Assembly: GCF_937996225.1 (NCBI RefSeq)
Contig: NZ_CALKTC010000078.1
Coordinates: 1-14,728, forward strand
Length of the DNA: 14,728 bases
Reading direction: 5' to 3'
Source: an uncultured Campylobacter sp.
Lineage (GTDB): Bacteria; Campylobacterota; Campylobacteria; Campylobacterales; Campylobacteraceae
Shown in pieces: positions 1 to 6,704 of the stretch. The position numbers were made by a program, and so were the translations under genes. Numbering within the stretch: the first letter of the stretch is position 1; every line of letters starts with the position of its first letter. The notes below the pieces were generated by a model that did no database searches, had not been told where the DNA came from, and worked only from the letters and a program-made list of their open reading frames with translations.

Positions 1-301
1 TTTCAAATTTAACATTCCGCGAGCGGTTTAAATTTTATGTCCGCCAGCCGATTATTGCGGTCGCGCCCGTCATCTCCTACAGTTGCACTCGCCGTGCCCG
101 TCGCCTTCTGCAAAATTTTATCCCAGCGGCGCCCGCTATGAAATTTTACCCGCCGCGGTTTTATAAAATTTGATTAAATTTTACTGCGCGCCGCGTGAAA
201 TTTCCATAGCGCGAGCTTTTATAACAAAGCGGCGTATAAGAGGGTGCGCCGATAAATCCCGCAAAAGCGCTAAATTTATCGGCGCGGCAAAAAGGAGAAA
301 A
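1..301. other. Non-coding lead-in with 5' leader of the broken gene
   Basis: I find no convincing gene here. Frame 3 on the plus strand is open from the left edge to about 171, and a short minus-strand frame is open through about 20-150. Neither has a plausible start or a recognisable product. The stretch contains several AAATTT words (around 6, 30, 115, 140, 167 and 177), as do the other gaps in this window. Its right part holds a 12-bp hairpin (246-285) and the ribosome binding site AAGGAG at 292-297 for the gene starting at 302. It may include the end of a neighbouring transcript, but that cannot be decided from this window. Confidence 0.5.
246..285 (+). promoter_or_regulatory. Hairpin in the leader of the DUF6882-like gene
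   Basis: GCGCCGATAAAT at 246-257 is the exact reverse complement of 274-285. The 16-nt spacer holds a small CGC/GCG stem (260-262 with 267-269) closed by an AAAA loop. The structure ends 6 nt before the AAGGAG ribosome binding site at 292-297. No T-run follows on either strand, so it does not look like an intrinsic terminator. It may be a translational or RNA-stability element for the following gene. Confidence 0.5.
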
Positions 302-1003
302 ATGAAATTTTTAGACCGCTTGGGCGTGGATAGGAGCAGCTTTATTGATCTGTTTTCGGCATGTTTGGGTTGCGGCGCAAGGGTGCAAGAGGCGGCCTCA
401 AAGCTGATCATAAAAGGCAGGCACTGGTCTGTGGATCTAAAGCGCGGTGAGATTAGTTTCGGCGATGATGCGCCGCGCGCCATCTGGTATATTGGCAGCG
501 AAGCGAGCGACAACCGCACGTGGCTGTGGGGGTACGAGAACATAAAACGCCTCGATGAGTGGCCACTTGCCTTTGCGCGAGATGTGCGCGATTTTGGCTT
601 GCGGCACGGGCTAACCGAGCTAGCACGCCCAAGCTTGCACTAAGTGCGGAGATAAACGGGCACGTTCTAAGCGCGATTGCGTGCGGGCTATCGCAGGAGC
701 CGTTATGTTACTACCGCTGCCCGCACGCCGGCGGAGCGGTGTTTGTGGCGTTCGCGGCAGGCGAGTGCGTGGCGCCAGATGGTACGATCAAGCCCGGTAT
801 GGACGCAAGCGCTCATCTCTTTGGCGCGCGATTACACAGGTGCATTTAAGTCAAATCACGCCGTTTTATCGGGGGCGCTTTTGATGAGAAACGGCACGAA
901 ATTTAGCGAAGTGGCGGGCAAGATCGTAGCAAATTTTAAAAATGATGCGCTCTTTTCGTTTGATAATTTGGGGCGGCTAAGCGAGGTAAAGTTCGCCGTA
1001 TAG
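302..1003 (+). pseudogene. DUF6882-like protein gene broken by two frameshifts
   Basis: An ATG at 302 follows AAGGAG (292-297). The first frame gives 113 residues including a WLWGYENI segment and RDVRDFGLRHGL, then stops at 641-643. The same protein continues in the frame one base earlier (ALSAEINGHVLSAIACGL, then YYRCPHAGGAVFVAF), which stops at 847-849. It then returns to the original frame at about 790-825 (ISLARDYTGAF to FSFDNLGRLSEVKFAV, stop 1001-1003). Joined, this makes about 230 residues. The order WLW.Y.N, VRDFG..HG, YYR...G.VF.AF and a terminal FD..GR is what I remember of the uncharacterised DUF6882 family, whose function is unknown. The two shifts compensate (about -1 near 640, +1 near 800). 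Neither junction has a long homopolymer, so phase variation by slippage is unlikely. Either the gene is decaying or the assembly has two single-base errors. Confidence 0.6.
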
Positions 1004-1038
1004 AGCCGCAAATATCGCGCCGTGCATTCGCGGCTTTG

Positions 1039-1208
1039 AAATTTACGCCGTGAAATTCTGCTTCGTAAATTTTATATCTTAAAATTTTAAGCCTTGAAAT
1101 TTTGTTCTGTAAAATTTAGGCTGCAAAAACTCCGTCGCGCGGAATTCTGCCTTAAAATTTAACGCTGCAAAATTTCGCCGCTAAATTTACGTCAAATCTC
1201 TAAATTTT
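1039..1208. repeat. Phased array of AAATTT words between convergent genes
   Basis: AAATTT or near copies (AAATTC, GAATTC) are centred at 1041.5, 1055.5, 1069.5, 1084.5, 1099.5, 1114.5, 1144.5, 1157.5, 1172.5, 1185.5 and 1204.5. The steps are 14, 14, 15, 15, 15, 30, 13, 15, 13 and 19. The unit is therefore about 14-15 nt with one position skipped near 1129. The spacers are GC-richer and loosely alike (CTGC, GCCT, CGCCG). The array fills the space between the 3' ends of two convergent genes. Its function is unknown. It could be slipped duplication of a short unit or a set of protein-binding sites. Confidence 0.55.
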
Positions 1209-1217
1209 AAATCAAAA

Positions 1218-1961
1218 TCAGCCGCCGTCGATATCGAAATCAAGATGCTCTTTGAAGTAGGCGCGCAGCCTGCGGCGATCGTTGCGACCGGGCGTGATCG
1301 CAAACCACAGCACGCGGTCGTTTAGATCTTTGCCGCGGATCAGCACGGTGTCGCGCAGCAAGATGTCGTGAAAGTCGCCGTTTAGCCGCCACGACGAGAG
1401 CGCCTTGGCGAAGAAAAAGATCGCGACGCCCACGACCATTATAATGAACGCCATCCCTACGCGCTCGCTCATGGCGATGCCGACTAGCCACAGCACGATG
1501 ATCGATCCGATTCCGAATGTAAAGAACTGCTCGTATTTTACGTAGCGGGAGTGGCTAAGCGCTGTGTAGTTCGTGCAGGTGCGCAAAAAGCCTGGCGTGA
1601 GCCTAACGTAGTCGATATTAAAGAGCAGGATTTCGCTCTTGCCCGCACCCGAGACGAAGGTGATCGCGTGGTCGCTAAATTTAAACAGCCCGCCACCGTC
1701 GCGTCCTTGATACCAAGCTACGCCTGCGATCAAAAGTCCTAAAATCCCGCCTCCGCCGCGACCGCGTCCGTTACCTAAAAAAATTTCATCTAAATCAAGC
1801 CGGGTCGACACGCCGTAAAAAAATATAAAGACCATCATCGCAATGACGAAGATCACGATGAAGGAGTTGTCGTTTTTGACGCTAAATCCGCCTGCACTCG
1901 CGGTTCGTGCGCCGCGGCTGCGAAGGGCGGCTTTGTAGTCTTTGGTGCTAAAAGTAGGCAT
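1218..1961 (-). CDS. Uncharacterised membrane protein with four hydrophobic segments
   Basis: I do not recognise the family. The start at 1961 (MPTFSTKDYK) follows AAGGAGG with about 5 nt spacing; an upstream in-frame ATG at 1988 has no such site, so the 247-residue version is preferred. Hydrophobic segments lie at about residues 33-51, 72-84 (short), 147-165 and 168-187. After segment 1 comes a run rich in Gly and Arg (63-73, GNGRGRGGGGI). Residues 91-123 (LFKFSDHAITF to IDYVRL) and the cytosolic-looking tail 191-247 alternate hydrophobic and polar residues like beta strands. A split bacterial PH-like or similar membrane-anchored beta domain is possible, but this is only a resemblance. The tail ends in an acidic DFDIDGG. 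The gene stands alone, convergent with the broken DUF6882-like gene and about 850 nt downstream of prs. It looks intact, with codon use like its neighbours. Confidence 0.75.
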   Translation of the reverse strand: MPTFSTKDYKAALRSRGARTASAGGFSVKNDNSFIVIFVIAMMVFIFFYGVSTRLDLDEIFLGNGRGRGGGGILGLLIAGVAWYQGRDGGGLFKFSDHAITFVSGAGKSEILLFNIDYVRLTPGFLRTCTNYTALSHSRYVKYEQFFTFGIGSIIVLWLVGIAMSERVGMAFIIMVVGVAIFFFAKALSSWRLNGDFHDILLRDTVLIRGKDLNDRVLWFAITPGRNDRRRLRAYFKEHLDFDIDGG

Positions 1962-2600
1962 AAAGCCTCCTTTCTTTCGGGCTTGCAAAACAGCTTGCGC
2001 GCGCTTTTAAAGCCCGTTTAAAACAGCGGAATTTTATAAAATTTCAGATCAAATTCGGATTAAATTTTAAATTTGAAGAGGCTTTAAAATTTAAGCTAGT
2101 TTCAAATTTAAAGGATTTGAAATTTAGCCGACGAACTTAATATCACAATAAAGCGTTACAGAGGCTTTGCGGGTGAAGCTACTCCGTTAAGAGCGGCGAA
2201 CGCTTGGGAAATACGGCATTTTGAGTCTTGTAATGCTCTAAAATATAAAGAAATTCGGTGCTAAATTTAAAATGGTAATCGGCGGGCGCATGCTTGCCAG
2301 TGCGGGCTGCGGATTTCGCGATGAAATTTAAAAACGCGGCTTTGCAAGATTTAGCGAGTGCGAGTTTTGCAGAAGCTCGGACATATAAGACAGATGGCGA
2401 ATGCAGGCATTATCATAAATTTTAAGTGCGGCGGCGCTGCGTAATTTTATCAAATATATGGAAAATTTACGGCAAATTTAAAACGCAGTCTAGCGGAGTT
2501 AATATGTCCGATTAAAATGCCGCTTGCAGCGGTTAGTGCGGTAAATTTACTCTGTGGTTGCAGTTAAAATTTCCGCCGCGCGGAGTAAATGTCGCGCAGA

Positions 2601-2647
2601 GCTAAATTTGCCGCCTAGAAGCTAAATTTCACATCGCAGCTAAATTT
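2601..2647. repeat. Three spaced copies of GCTAAATTT
   Basis: GCTAAATTT occurs at 2601-2609, 2621-2629 and 2639-2647, with steps of 20 and 18 nt. Copies two and three share the longer AGCTAAATTTC, and the base before the first copy is also A. The last copy is 17 nt before the hairpin at 2665-2696. The copies lie downstream of prs in the long gap. The function is unknown. Confidence 0.45.
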
Positions 2648-2664
2648 CCGATAGTTAAATCACA

Positions 2665-2696
2665 GCGAGCTCAAATGCTGTAAATTTAGAGCTCGC
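2665..2696. repeat. 8-bp inverted repeat downstream of prs
   Basis: GCGAGCTC (2665-2672) and GAGCTCGC (2689-2696) form a perfect 8-bp stem around a 16-nt spacer that includes TAAATTTA. It is about 115 nt beyond the prs stop codon. A role as a transcript end is possible, but no T-run follows on the minus strand. Confidence 0.35.
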
Positions 2697-2810
2697 GGGC
2701 GTAAGCGCTTGACTTGCGGCTGAGCCGAGATCTTTTATTATAAGATGCCTATTGTTCGCATTCCTGCGGCTGTTTAAAACAAACCGCGCCACGCTTTAAA
2801 TTTTAAAATT

Positions 2811-3740
2811 TTATTTAAATAAGCTATTTACGCTCTCGTCGTGATATACGCGCCTGATGACCTCGCCGAAGAGCGGAGCGACGCTGATTACCTTGATGCG
2901 GTCGCTTTCCTGCTTTAGCGGGATCGTGTCGGTCACGACGAGGCCATCCAGCGCGCCGCTTTCGATGCGCTCATATGCCGGGCCGCTTAGCACGGCGTGC
3001 GTGCAAAACGCGCTGACGCTCTTCGCGCCCTGTTCCTTAAACGCGCCCGCGGCCTTGACGATAGTGCCCGCGGTATCGATCATATCGTCGATTAGGATCA
3101 CGTCCTTGCCTGCGACGTCGCCGATGATGTTCATCACCTCGCTTTTGTTCGCCTCCTCGCGGCGCTTATCGACGATGACGAGATCGAGCGAGAGCTTTTT
3201 GGCAAAGCTTCTGGCGCGCGCGACGCCGCCCACGTCGGGGCTGGCAATGATCGGATTTTTTAAATTTTTCTCTTTCAGGTAGTCCAAAAATATCAGCGAG
3301 CCGTAGAGGTTATCGACGGGCACGTCGAAAAAGCCCTGTATCTGCCCCGCGTGCAGATCCATCGTGACGACGCGGTCGATCCCCGCCGTCTGCATCATAT
3401 TTGCCACGAGCTTCGCGCTGATCGGCACGCGCGGGGCTGCTTTGCGGTCTTGGCGAGCGTAGCCGAAGTAGGGCACGACCGCCGTGATCGAGTTCGCGCT
3501 AGAGCGCTTCAGAGCGTCTGTTAGGATCAAAAGCTCCATCAGATTGGAGTTTGCGGGCGCGCATGTGGGCTGGATGACGAAGACGTCCTTGCCGCGCACG
3601 CTCTCGCCGATCTGGACGCTGATCTCGCCGTCGCTGAAGGTTTTGATCGCGCATTCGCTAAGCGGTAGCGAGAGATATTTGGAGATTTTTTTGGCAAATT
3701 CGGGATTTGCGGTGCCGGAGAAAATTTTATATCCGCGCAT
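2811..3740 (-). CDS. prs: Ribose-phosphate pyrophosphokinase (PRPP synthetase)
   Basis: This cytosolic enzyme transfers pyrophosphate from ATP to ribose 5-phosphate, making PRPP for purine, pyrimidine, NAD, histidine and tryptophan synthesis. At 309 residues it has the usual length of bacterial class I enzymes. Visible motifs are FSDGE near residue 35-39, the ATP-binding loop YARQDRK (94-100), the metal-binding DLH (128-130), the flexible-loop DKRR (191-194) and the PRPP-binding loop ILIDDMIDTAGT (215-226). The ATG at 3740 has AAAGG about 9 nt upstream, and the sequence begins with the family-typical KIFSGTAN. The gene is isolated, with about 850 nt of gene-free DNA downstream and 793 nt upstream, so it is probably transcribed alone. 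A -10-like TAGAAT lies about 32 nt before the start. All key residues seen are intact. Confidence 0.98.
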   Translation of the reverse strand: MRGYKIFSGTANPEFAKKISKYLSLPLSECAIKTFSDGEISVQIGESVRGKDVFVIQPTCAPANSNLMELLILTDALKRSSANSITAVVPYFGYARQDRKAAPRVPISAKLVANMMQTAGIDRVVTMDLHAGQIQGFFDVPVDNLYGSLIFLDYLKEKNLKNPIIASPDVGGVARARSFAKKLSLDLVIVDKRREEANKSEVMNIIGDVAGKDVILIDDMIDTAGTIVKAAGAFKEQGAKSVSAFCTHAVLSGPAYERIESGALDGLVVTDTIPLKQESDRIKVISVAPLFGEVIRRVYHDESVNSLFK

Positions 3741-3771
3741 TTTGATGACCTTTGGATTGAAATTTGCTCGA

Positions 3772-3777
3772 ATTCTA
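3772..3777 (-). promoter_or_regulatory. Likely -10 box of prs
   Basis: Read on the minus strand, this is TAGAAT, preceded by GTG and, further upstream, by T-rich blocks (CTTTTGG, then TAAAATTTAG). Campylobacter sigma-70 promoters are known to rely on a -10 box and periodic T-rich stretches rather than a firm -35. The implied leader is about 25 nt. The near-palindrome GCTAAATTTTAGC (3788-3800) overlaps the upstream promoter region and could be a regulator site. Confidence 0.4.
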
Positions 3778-4358
3778 CACCAAAAGCGCTAAATTTTAGC
3801 TAATTCGCCCGCCGCACTCGCGTAAAATTCATAAGCGAGCATCACGAACTAACGCCCGTTTGCGAGATAAATTCTTTAAAATTTCAGGGCGGCTCGGTTC
3901 GCCGTGATTTTACTTTGGCAAAATTCGGCTTTGACTTACGGCGCCCGCGAGCGATCGTAAGCCTGCGTTTTTGCACGAGCAGCCGCGCAGATTGCGGGCA
4001 AAACCGTATCGTAAAGTTTGATGAAAGTCTGAGGGAGCGCATCGAACATGGGTATGGGCGGTTAAAATCCTATCGCAGAGGGCGGGCGCCAGTTGGCGCA
4101 AAATTTTGTCTTTGCGATACAGGCGCACAAAATTTTATTTTTAGAGCTGCGGAAAGTGCGTTTAAATTTAAATTTTGAGCTCGCATGGGACAGACTGCGC
4201 GGATACTTGGCGCGCTAAATTTTAGACTGCCGCGGCGTATAAATCTTAGATTTCTTAGGCGGTTAAATTTAAAATGTGCTTTGCTTTGATGAAAATTTAA
4301 ATCTCGCTTTAATGATCGAATTTAAAGCTTGGTTTTTAAAACCTGCCCGCGCGCTGCG

Positions 4359-4499
4359 AAATTTTAAAATTTATCGCGCGACTTTGGTCTGCCACGTAAA
4401 TTTAGACACCGCCTTTACGCGCTTAAATTTTAAAATCGCACAGGCTCGCTCACCGCGCAAATTTCGATATCGTTTTGGCACGCTTAAATTTAAAATCGC
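4359..4499. repeat. Recurring TTAAATTTTAAAATCGC-type units
   Basis: CGCTTAAATTTTAAAATCGC at 4420-4439 recurs at 4481-4499 with one T fewer. A relative, GCGAAATTTTAAAATTTATCGC, lies around 4357-4378, and a shorter match (TTAAATTTAAAAT) is at 4263-4275. The AT cores begin at 4265, 4359, 4425 and 4486. The cluster lies just beyond the 3' end of dnaX, in DNA where I see no gene. The function is unknown. Confidence 0.45.
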
Positions 4500-4533
4500 G
4501 CGGCGTGGAGATAAATTTAATCCGCAGCGAGCG

Positions 4534-6612
4534 CTATTCCGTGATTTTAGTGGGCTCGCCGAAAAGCCTATTCATCTCGGAGATCAAAATTTCCTTGCCG
4601 TCCTGCGCGCCGTTTGCGAGCTCGGCGAGGCCTGCCTTGGCGGCGCGCACGCTCTTACTCGTATCGCGGGGCTTTGCGGCGTAGTTTTGCGGATCGGTGG
4701 ATCTTAACAGATCGTCCTTGGGCGGCTGTTTTTCGCCCTCGCTGCTAGCGCCGTTTTTTTTCGGTTTTGCCGCTTTCGGTGCGGAATTTTTTTCAGAATT
4801 TTCGCCGCTTGAAATTTCATCCTGCACGGAACTTTCGGTATTTATCGCGCCCGTCTCGGAATTCTGCGTGCCGCTTGTGGTGTCGCTGGGATTTTCAAGC
4901 GGTTTTTCTGCACTGCTTGTAGCGTCCTTTGCTACGCCATCTACGCTGCTCGGAGCGGAATTTTCTGCACCGTTTTGCGCAGAATTTTCTCGCTTCTGCG
5001 GCGCGCTTTGCTCGATCTTGATGGCCGCGCTCTCGCCGAAGAGTGATTTTAGCACGCTATTTATCGCTCGCGAGCCCTTGCGCAGGTACTCTCTGTCCTG
5101 CCCCTGCGCGCGCGAGAGCAGATACAGCGTGCCGCGTTCAAATTTTAAAAATTCCACGCACTTGCTAAATTTCTCGCCCAGATCGTAATCGCGGTCGTAA
5201 ATTTTAGCTAAAAAATTCTCGTAAATTTTATTTTGAGCGCCCGTCTTGATGGACGGGCTAGAATTTTGAGCCTGCGCCGCCGCACCGCCTGCGCCCTGTT
5301 TGATCTCGTCGCCTGCGTCAGGGCTCTGCTTTGCCGCACCGAAGTTTTGCGTAGGGCTCGCGGGACGTTTCGCGTTTGCCGTAAAGCTAGGCACGCCGCT
5401 TGTCGCGCTACCCTGGTCGCTCGGTGCAAAAGTCGTGCCGCCAGGCTCGCTATTTGGCGCAAAATTCGCGCTTTGGTTTAAATTTGACTTGAAATTCGGT
5501 GCGGAGCTTTGCGCGTTTAAATTAGGCGCCGAAGCGGAAGGATAGCCTTCGCCTTGATCCAGGGATCTGCCGACCTCGATCAGCTCGTCGATCTCGCGTA
5601 GATTGACCGCCTCCATCATCATAAAAATCATCATAGAAATTGCGTAAGTATTGTCGGGGCTGATGGCGAGCATACTCTTAGCGCCCGCTAAAATGCGGAA
5701 AAACCGCTCATACATCAGCAGGCTGAATTTCGCGTCGCGGCGCAGGAATTTATCCTTTAAATTTGCGATCATCTCGTCGATTATCGTTTCGGCGTTGTAG
5801 TTTTCGACCTCTTTGATGATCTCGATCGCGCCCGCGCGGTCTTGGCGCAGAACGACGTCTAAAATTTCGCCAATTTTAGCGGGATCGAGCAAGCCCAGCA
5901 TATCGGCGATCGCGCGCTCGGTGATGCCTTCGCGGCTAAAGATAATCGCCTGATCAAGGAGCGTGAGCGTGTCTCGTAGCGAGCCCGAGCCGCTGCGCGC
6001 TAGAATTTCGAGCGCGCCCTCTTCGTAAGCGATGTTTTCGGTTTTTAAAATTTGCTCTAGATGTGCTACGACGGCGCTTTTTGCGATCGGTTTAAAGCGA
6101 AAGTGCTGCGTGCGCGATAGCACGGTGACTGGAAGCTTGAGCGGATCGGTCGTCGCAAGGATAAATTTTACGTAGCTAGGCGGCTCCTCAAGCGTCTTTA
6201 AAAGCGCGTTGGAGGCCTCTTTAGTGAGCATATGCACCTCGTCGATGATGAAAATTTTAAAGCGCGCGCTTGCGGGATGATACTTCGTCTGCTCGATGAG
6301 TTCGCGGATATCGTCGATCTTGCGGTGGCTGGCGGCGTCCATCTCGATAATGTCGATGTGGCGCCCCTCGTTTGCCATTACGCAGTTATCGCAGACCTCG
6401 CACGGCTTGCCGGTAGGGCCTTTGTCGCATAAAAGCGCTTTGGCAAAAATCCTAGCCGTCGAGGTTTTGCCGCTGCCGCGAAGTCCGCTGAAAAGATATG
6501 CGTGGCTTAGCCTGCCCGAATCCAGCGCGTGCGCAAGGCTTTTGGCGACGGCGTCTTGACCGATGAGCTGCTCGAAGCTTTTGGGTCTGTATTTTAAAGC
6601 GAGTGCTTGCAA
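4534..6612 (-). CDS. dnaX: DNA polymerase III tau/gamma subunit (clamp loader)
   Basis: This is the ATPase subunit of the clamp loader, which opens the sliding clamp onto DNA and ties together the replisome. The TTG at 6612 is chosen because AAGGAG (6618-6623) sits 5 nt upstream and the protein then begins MQALALKYRPKSF, the family's usual start. An ATG 30 nt further up lacks a site. In the 692-residue version, Walker A GLRGSGKT is at 43-50, four zinc-binding Cys at 62, 71, 74 and 77, Walker B IIDEVH at 122-127, and SRC with the arginine finger (SRTQ) at 166-169. Domain III runs to about 350. An Asn/Ser/Ala/Pro-rich linker (about 352-458) leads to a conserved block (459-535), then a second disordered linker (536-635) and a tail ending ISEMNRLFGEPTKI. 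The protein is longer than I expect for Campylobacter because of the linkers. An A8 run codes for residues 617-619. Confidence 0.96.
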   Translation of the reverse strand: MQALALKYRPKSFEQLIGQDAVAKSLAHALDSGRLSHAYLFSGLRGSGKTSTARIFAKALLCDKGPTGKPCEVCDNCVMANEGRHIDIIEMDAASHRKIDDIRELIEQTKYHPASARFKIFIIDEVHMLTKEASNALLKTLEEPPSYVKFILATTDPLKLPVTVLSRTQHFRFKPIAKSAVVAHLEQILKTENIAYEEGALEILARSGSGSLRDTLTLLDQAIIFSREGITERAIADMLGLLDPAKIGEILDVVLRQDRAGAIEIIKEVENYNAETIIDEMIANLKDKFLRRDAKFSLLMYERFFRILAGAKSMLAISPDNTYAISMMIFMMMEAVNLREIDELIEVGRSLDQGEGYPSASAPNLNAQSSAPNFKSNLNQSANFAPNSEPGGTTFAPSDQGSATSGVPSFTANAKRPASPTQNFGAAKQSPDAGDEIKQGAGGAAAQAQNSSPSIKTGAQNKIYENFLAKIYDRDYDLGEKFSKCVEFLKFERGTLYLLSRAQGQDREYLRKGSRAINSVLKSLFGESAAIKIEQSAPQKRENSAQNGAENSAPSSVDGVAKDATSSAEKPLENPSDTTSGTQNSETGAINTESSVQDEISSGENSEKNSAPKAAKPKKNGASSEGEKQPPKDDLLRSTDPQNYAAKPRDTSKSVRAAKAGLAELANGAQDGKEILISEMNRLFGEPTKITE
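4754..4761 (-). other. A8 homopolymer in the dnaX coding strand
   Basis: The coding strand reads CCG AAA AAA AAC GGC at residues 616-620. Slipping to the -1 frame would add about 17 codons and end at a TAA. The other shift meets TAG within three codons. Either way the last 60-75 residues would be lost. In some bacteria dnaX makes a short gamma form by frameshifting or transcript slippage at A-runs. Here the site is far downstream of the ATPase domain, so a functional role is only a possibility. Confidence 0.3.
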
Positions 6613-6617
6613 AATTT

Positions 6618-6623
6618 CTCCTT
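6618..6623 (-). promoter_or_regulatory. Ribosome binding site that fixes the dnaX TTG start
   Basis: On the minus strand this reads AAGGAG, 5 nt before the TTG at 6612. It is the only strong Shine-Dalgarno match near the 5' end of dnaX, and it lies inside the frame that an upstream ATG (6642) would use. It therefore argues for initiation at TTG. Confidence 0.75.
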
Positions 6624-6633
6624 TAATCTTACA

Positions 6634-6639
6634 ATGATA
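6634..6639 (-). promoter_or_regulatory. Possible -10 box of dnaX
   Basis: TATCAT on the minus strand, with a run of seven T immediately upstream (complement of 6641-6647), would place the start of transcription a few bases ahead of the AAGGAG site. An alternative TAAGAT (6626-6631) would be too close to that site. Confidence 0.3.
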
Positions 6640-6670
6640 CAAAAAAATCTATAAATTTTAAATTTAGTGC

Positions 6671-6676
6671 TACAAT
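6671..6676 (+). promoter_or_regulatory. Likely -10 box of the lipoprotein-comF unit
   Basis: TACAAT follows an AT-rich upstream stretch (ATAAATTTTAAATTTAG, 6651-6667) typical of Campylobacter promoters. The lipoprotein ATG is 28 nt further on, leaving room for a short leader carrying AAAAAGGA (6692-6699). Confidence 0.4.
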
Positions 6677-6704
6677 GCGCCCGAATTTCAGAAAAAGGAT
6701 CGAA

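Larger units (their letters stand above)
1962..2810. other. Long non-coding gap between prs and the membrane protein gene
   Basis: I find no open frame of 60 codons or more, no tRNA-like cloverleaf and no recognisable gene remnant in these 849 nt. The part next to the membrane protein gene (2038-2125) is dense in AAATTT words and includes a small hairpin, TTTCAAAT at 2100-2107 with ATTTGAAA at 2115-2122. GCTAAATTT occurs three times, at 2601, 2621 and 2639. A further hairpin, GCGAGCTC / GAGCTCGC, is at 2665-2672 and 2689-2696. The middle part (about 2150-2450) is less repetitive, and I can assign nothing to it. No clear intrinsic terminator for prs is visible. Confidence 0.6.
3741..4533. other. 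Long non-coding gap between dnaX and prs
   Basis: These 793 nt hold several accidental open frames on both strands, for example about 3915-4178 and 4276-4707 on the plus strand. None has a ribosome binding site or a protein-like composition, and the latter runs into the antisense of dnaX. Next to prs is its likely promoter (3772-3777) and a near-palindrome GCTAAATTTTAGC (3788-3800). GCGCAAAATTTTGT near 4098 and GGCGCACAAAATTTTA near 4123 are related repeats. From about 4265 to 4500 a longer AT-rich unit recurs. No terminator with a clear T-run is evident after dnaX. Confidence 0.55.

Noticed and set aside
1..171. End of an upstream gene entering the window on the plus strand (frame 3)
   Set aside because: The open frame gives a Phe/Arg-rich sequence with no recognisable features and could be chance in this composition.
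170..301. Extension of the DUF6882-like gene upstream to an ATG at 170
   Set aside because: The ATG at 302 has AAGGAG at proper spacing, and the added residues would be encoded by the hairpin and AT-rich leader.
1039..1208. CRISPR array
   Set aside because: The repeated word is only 6-8 nt, the step is 14-15 nt and there are no unique spacers of CRISPR length.
2150..2450. tRNA or small stable RNA in the prs downstream gap
   Set aside because: No T-loop (GTTCGANNC) or other conserved RNA core could be found by eye.
2760..2800. Intrinsic terminator of prs around the imperfect GCGG...CCGC dyad
   Set aside because: The arms pair only with bulges and an impossibly small loop, and no T-run follows on the minus strand.
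4276..4707. Plus-strand 143-codon frame as a gene
   Set aside because: No ribosome binding site, composition driven by repeated AAATTT words, and it overlaps the antisense of dnaX.
4697..5188. Plus-strand 163-codon frame opposite dnaX
   Set aside because: It is the antisense of the low-complexity DnaX linkers; DnaX on the other strand is certain.
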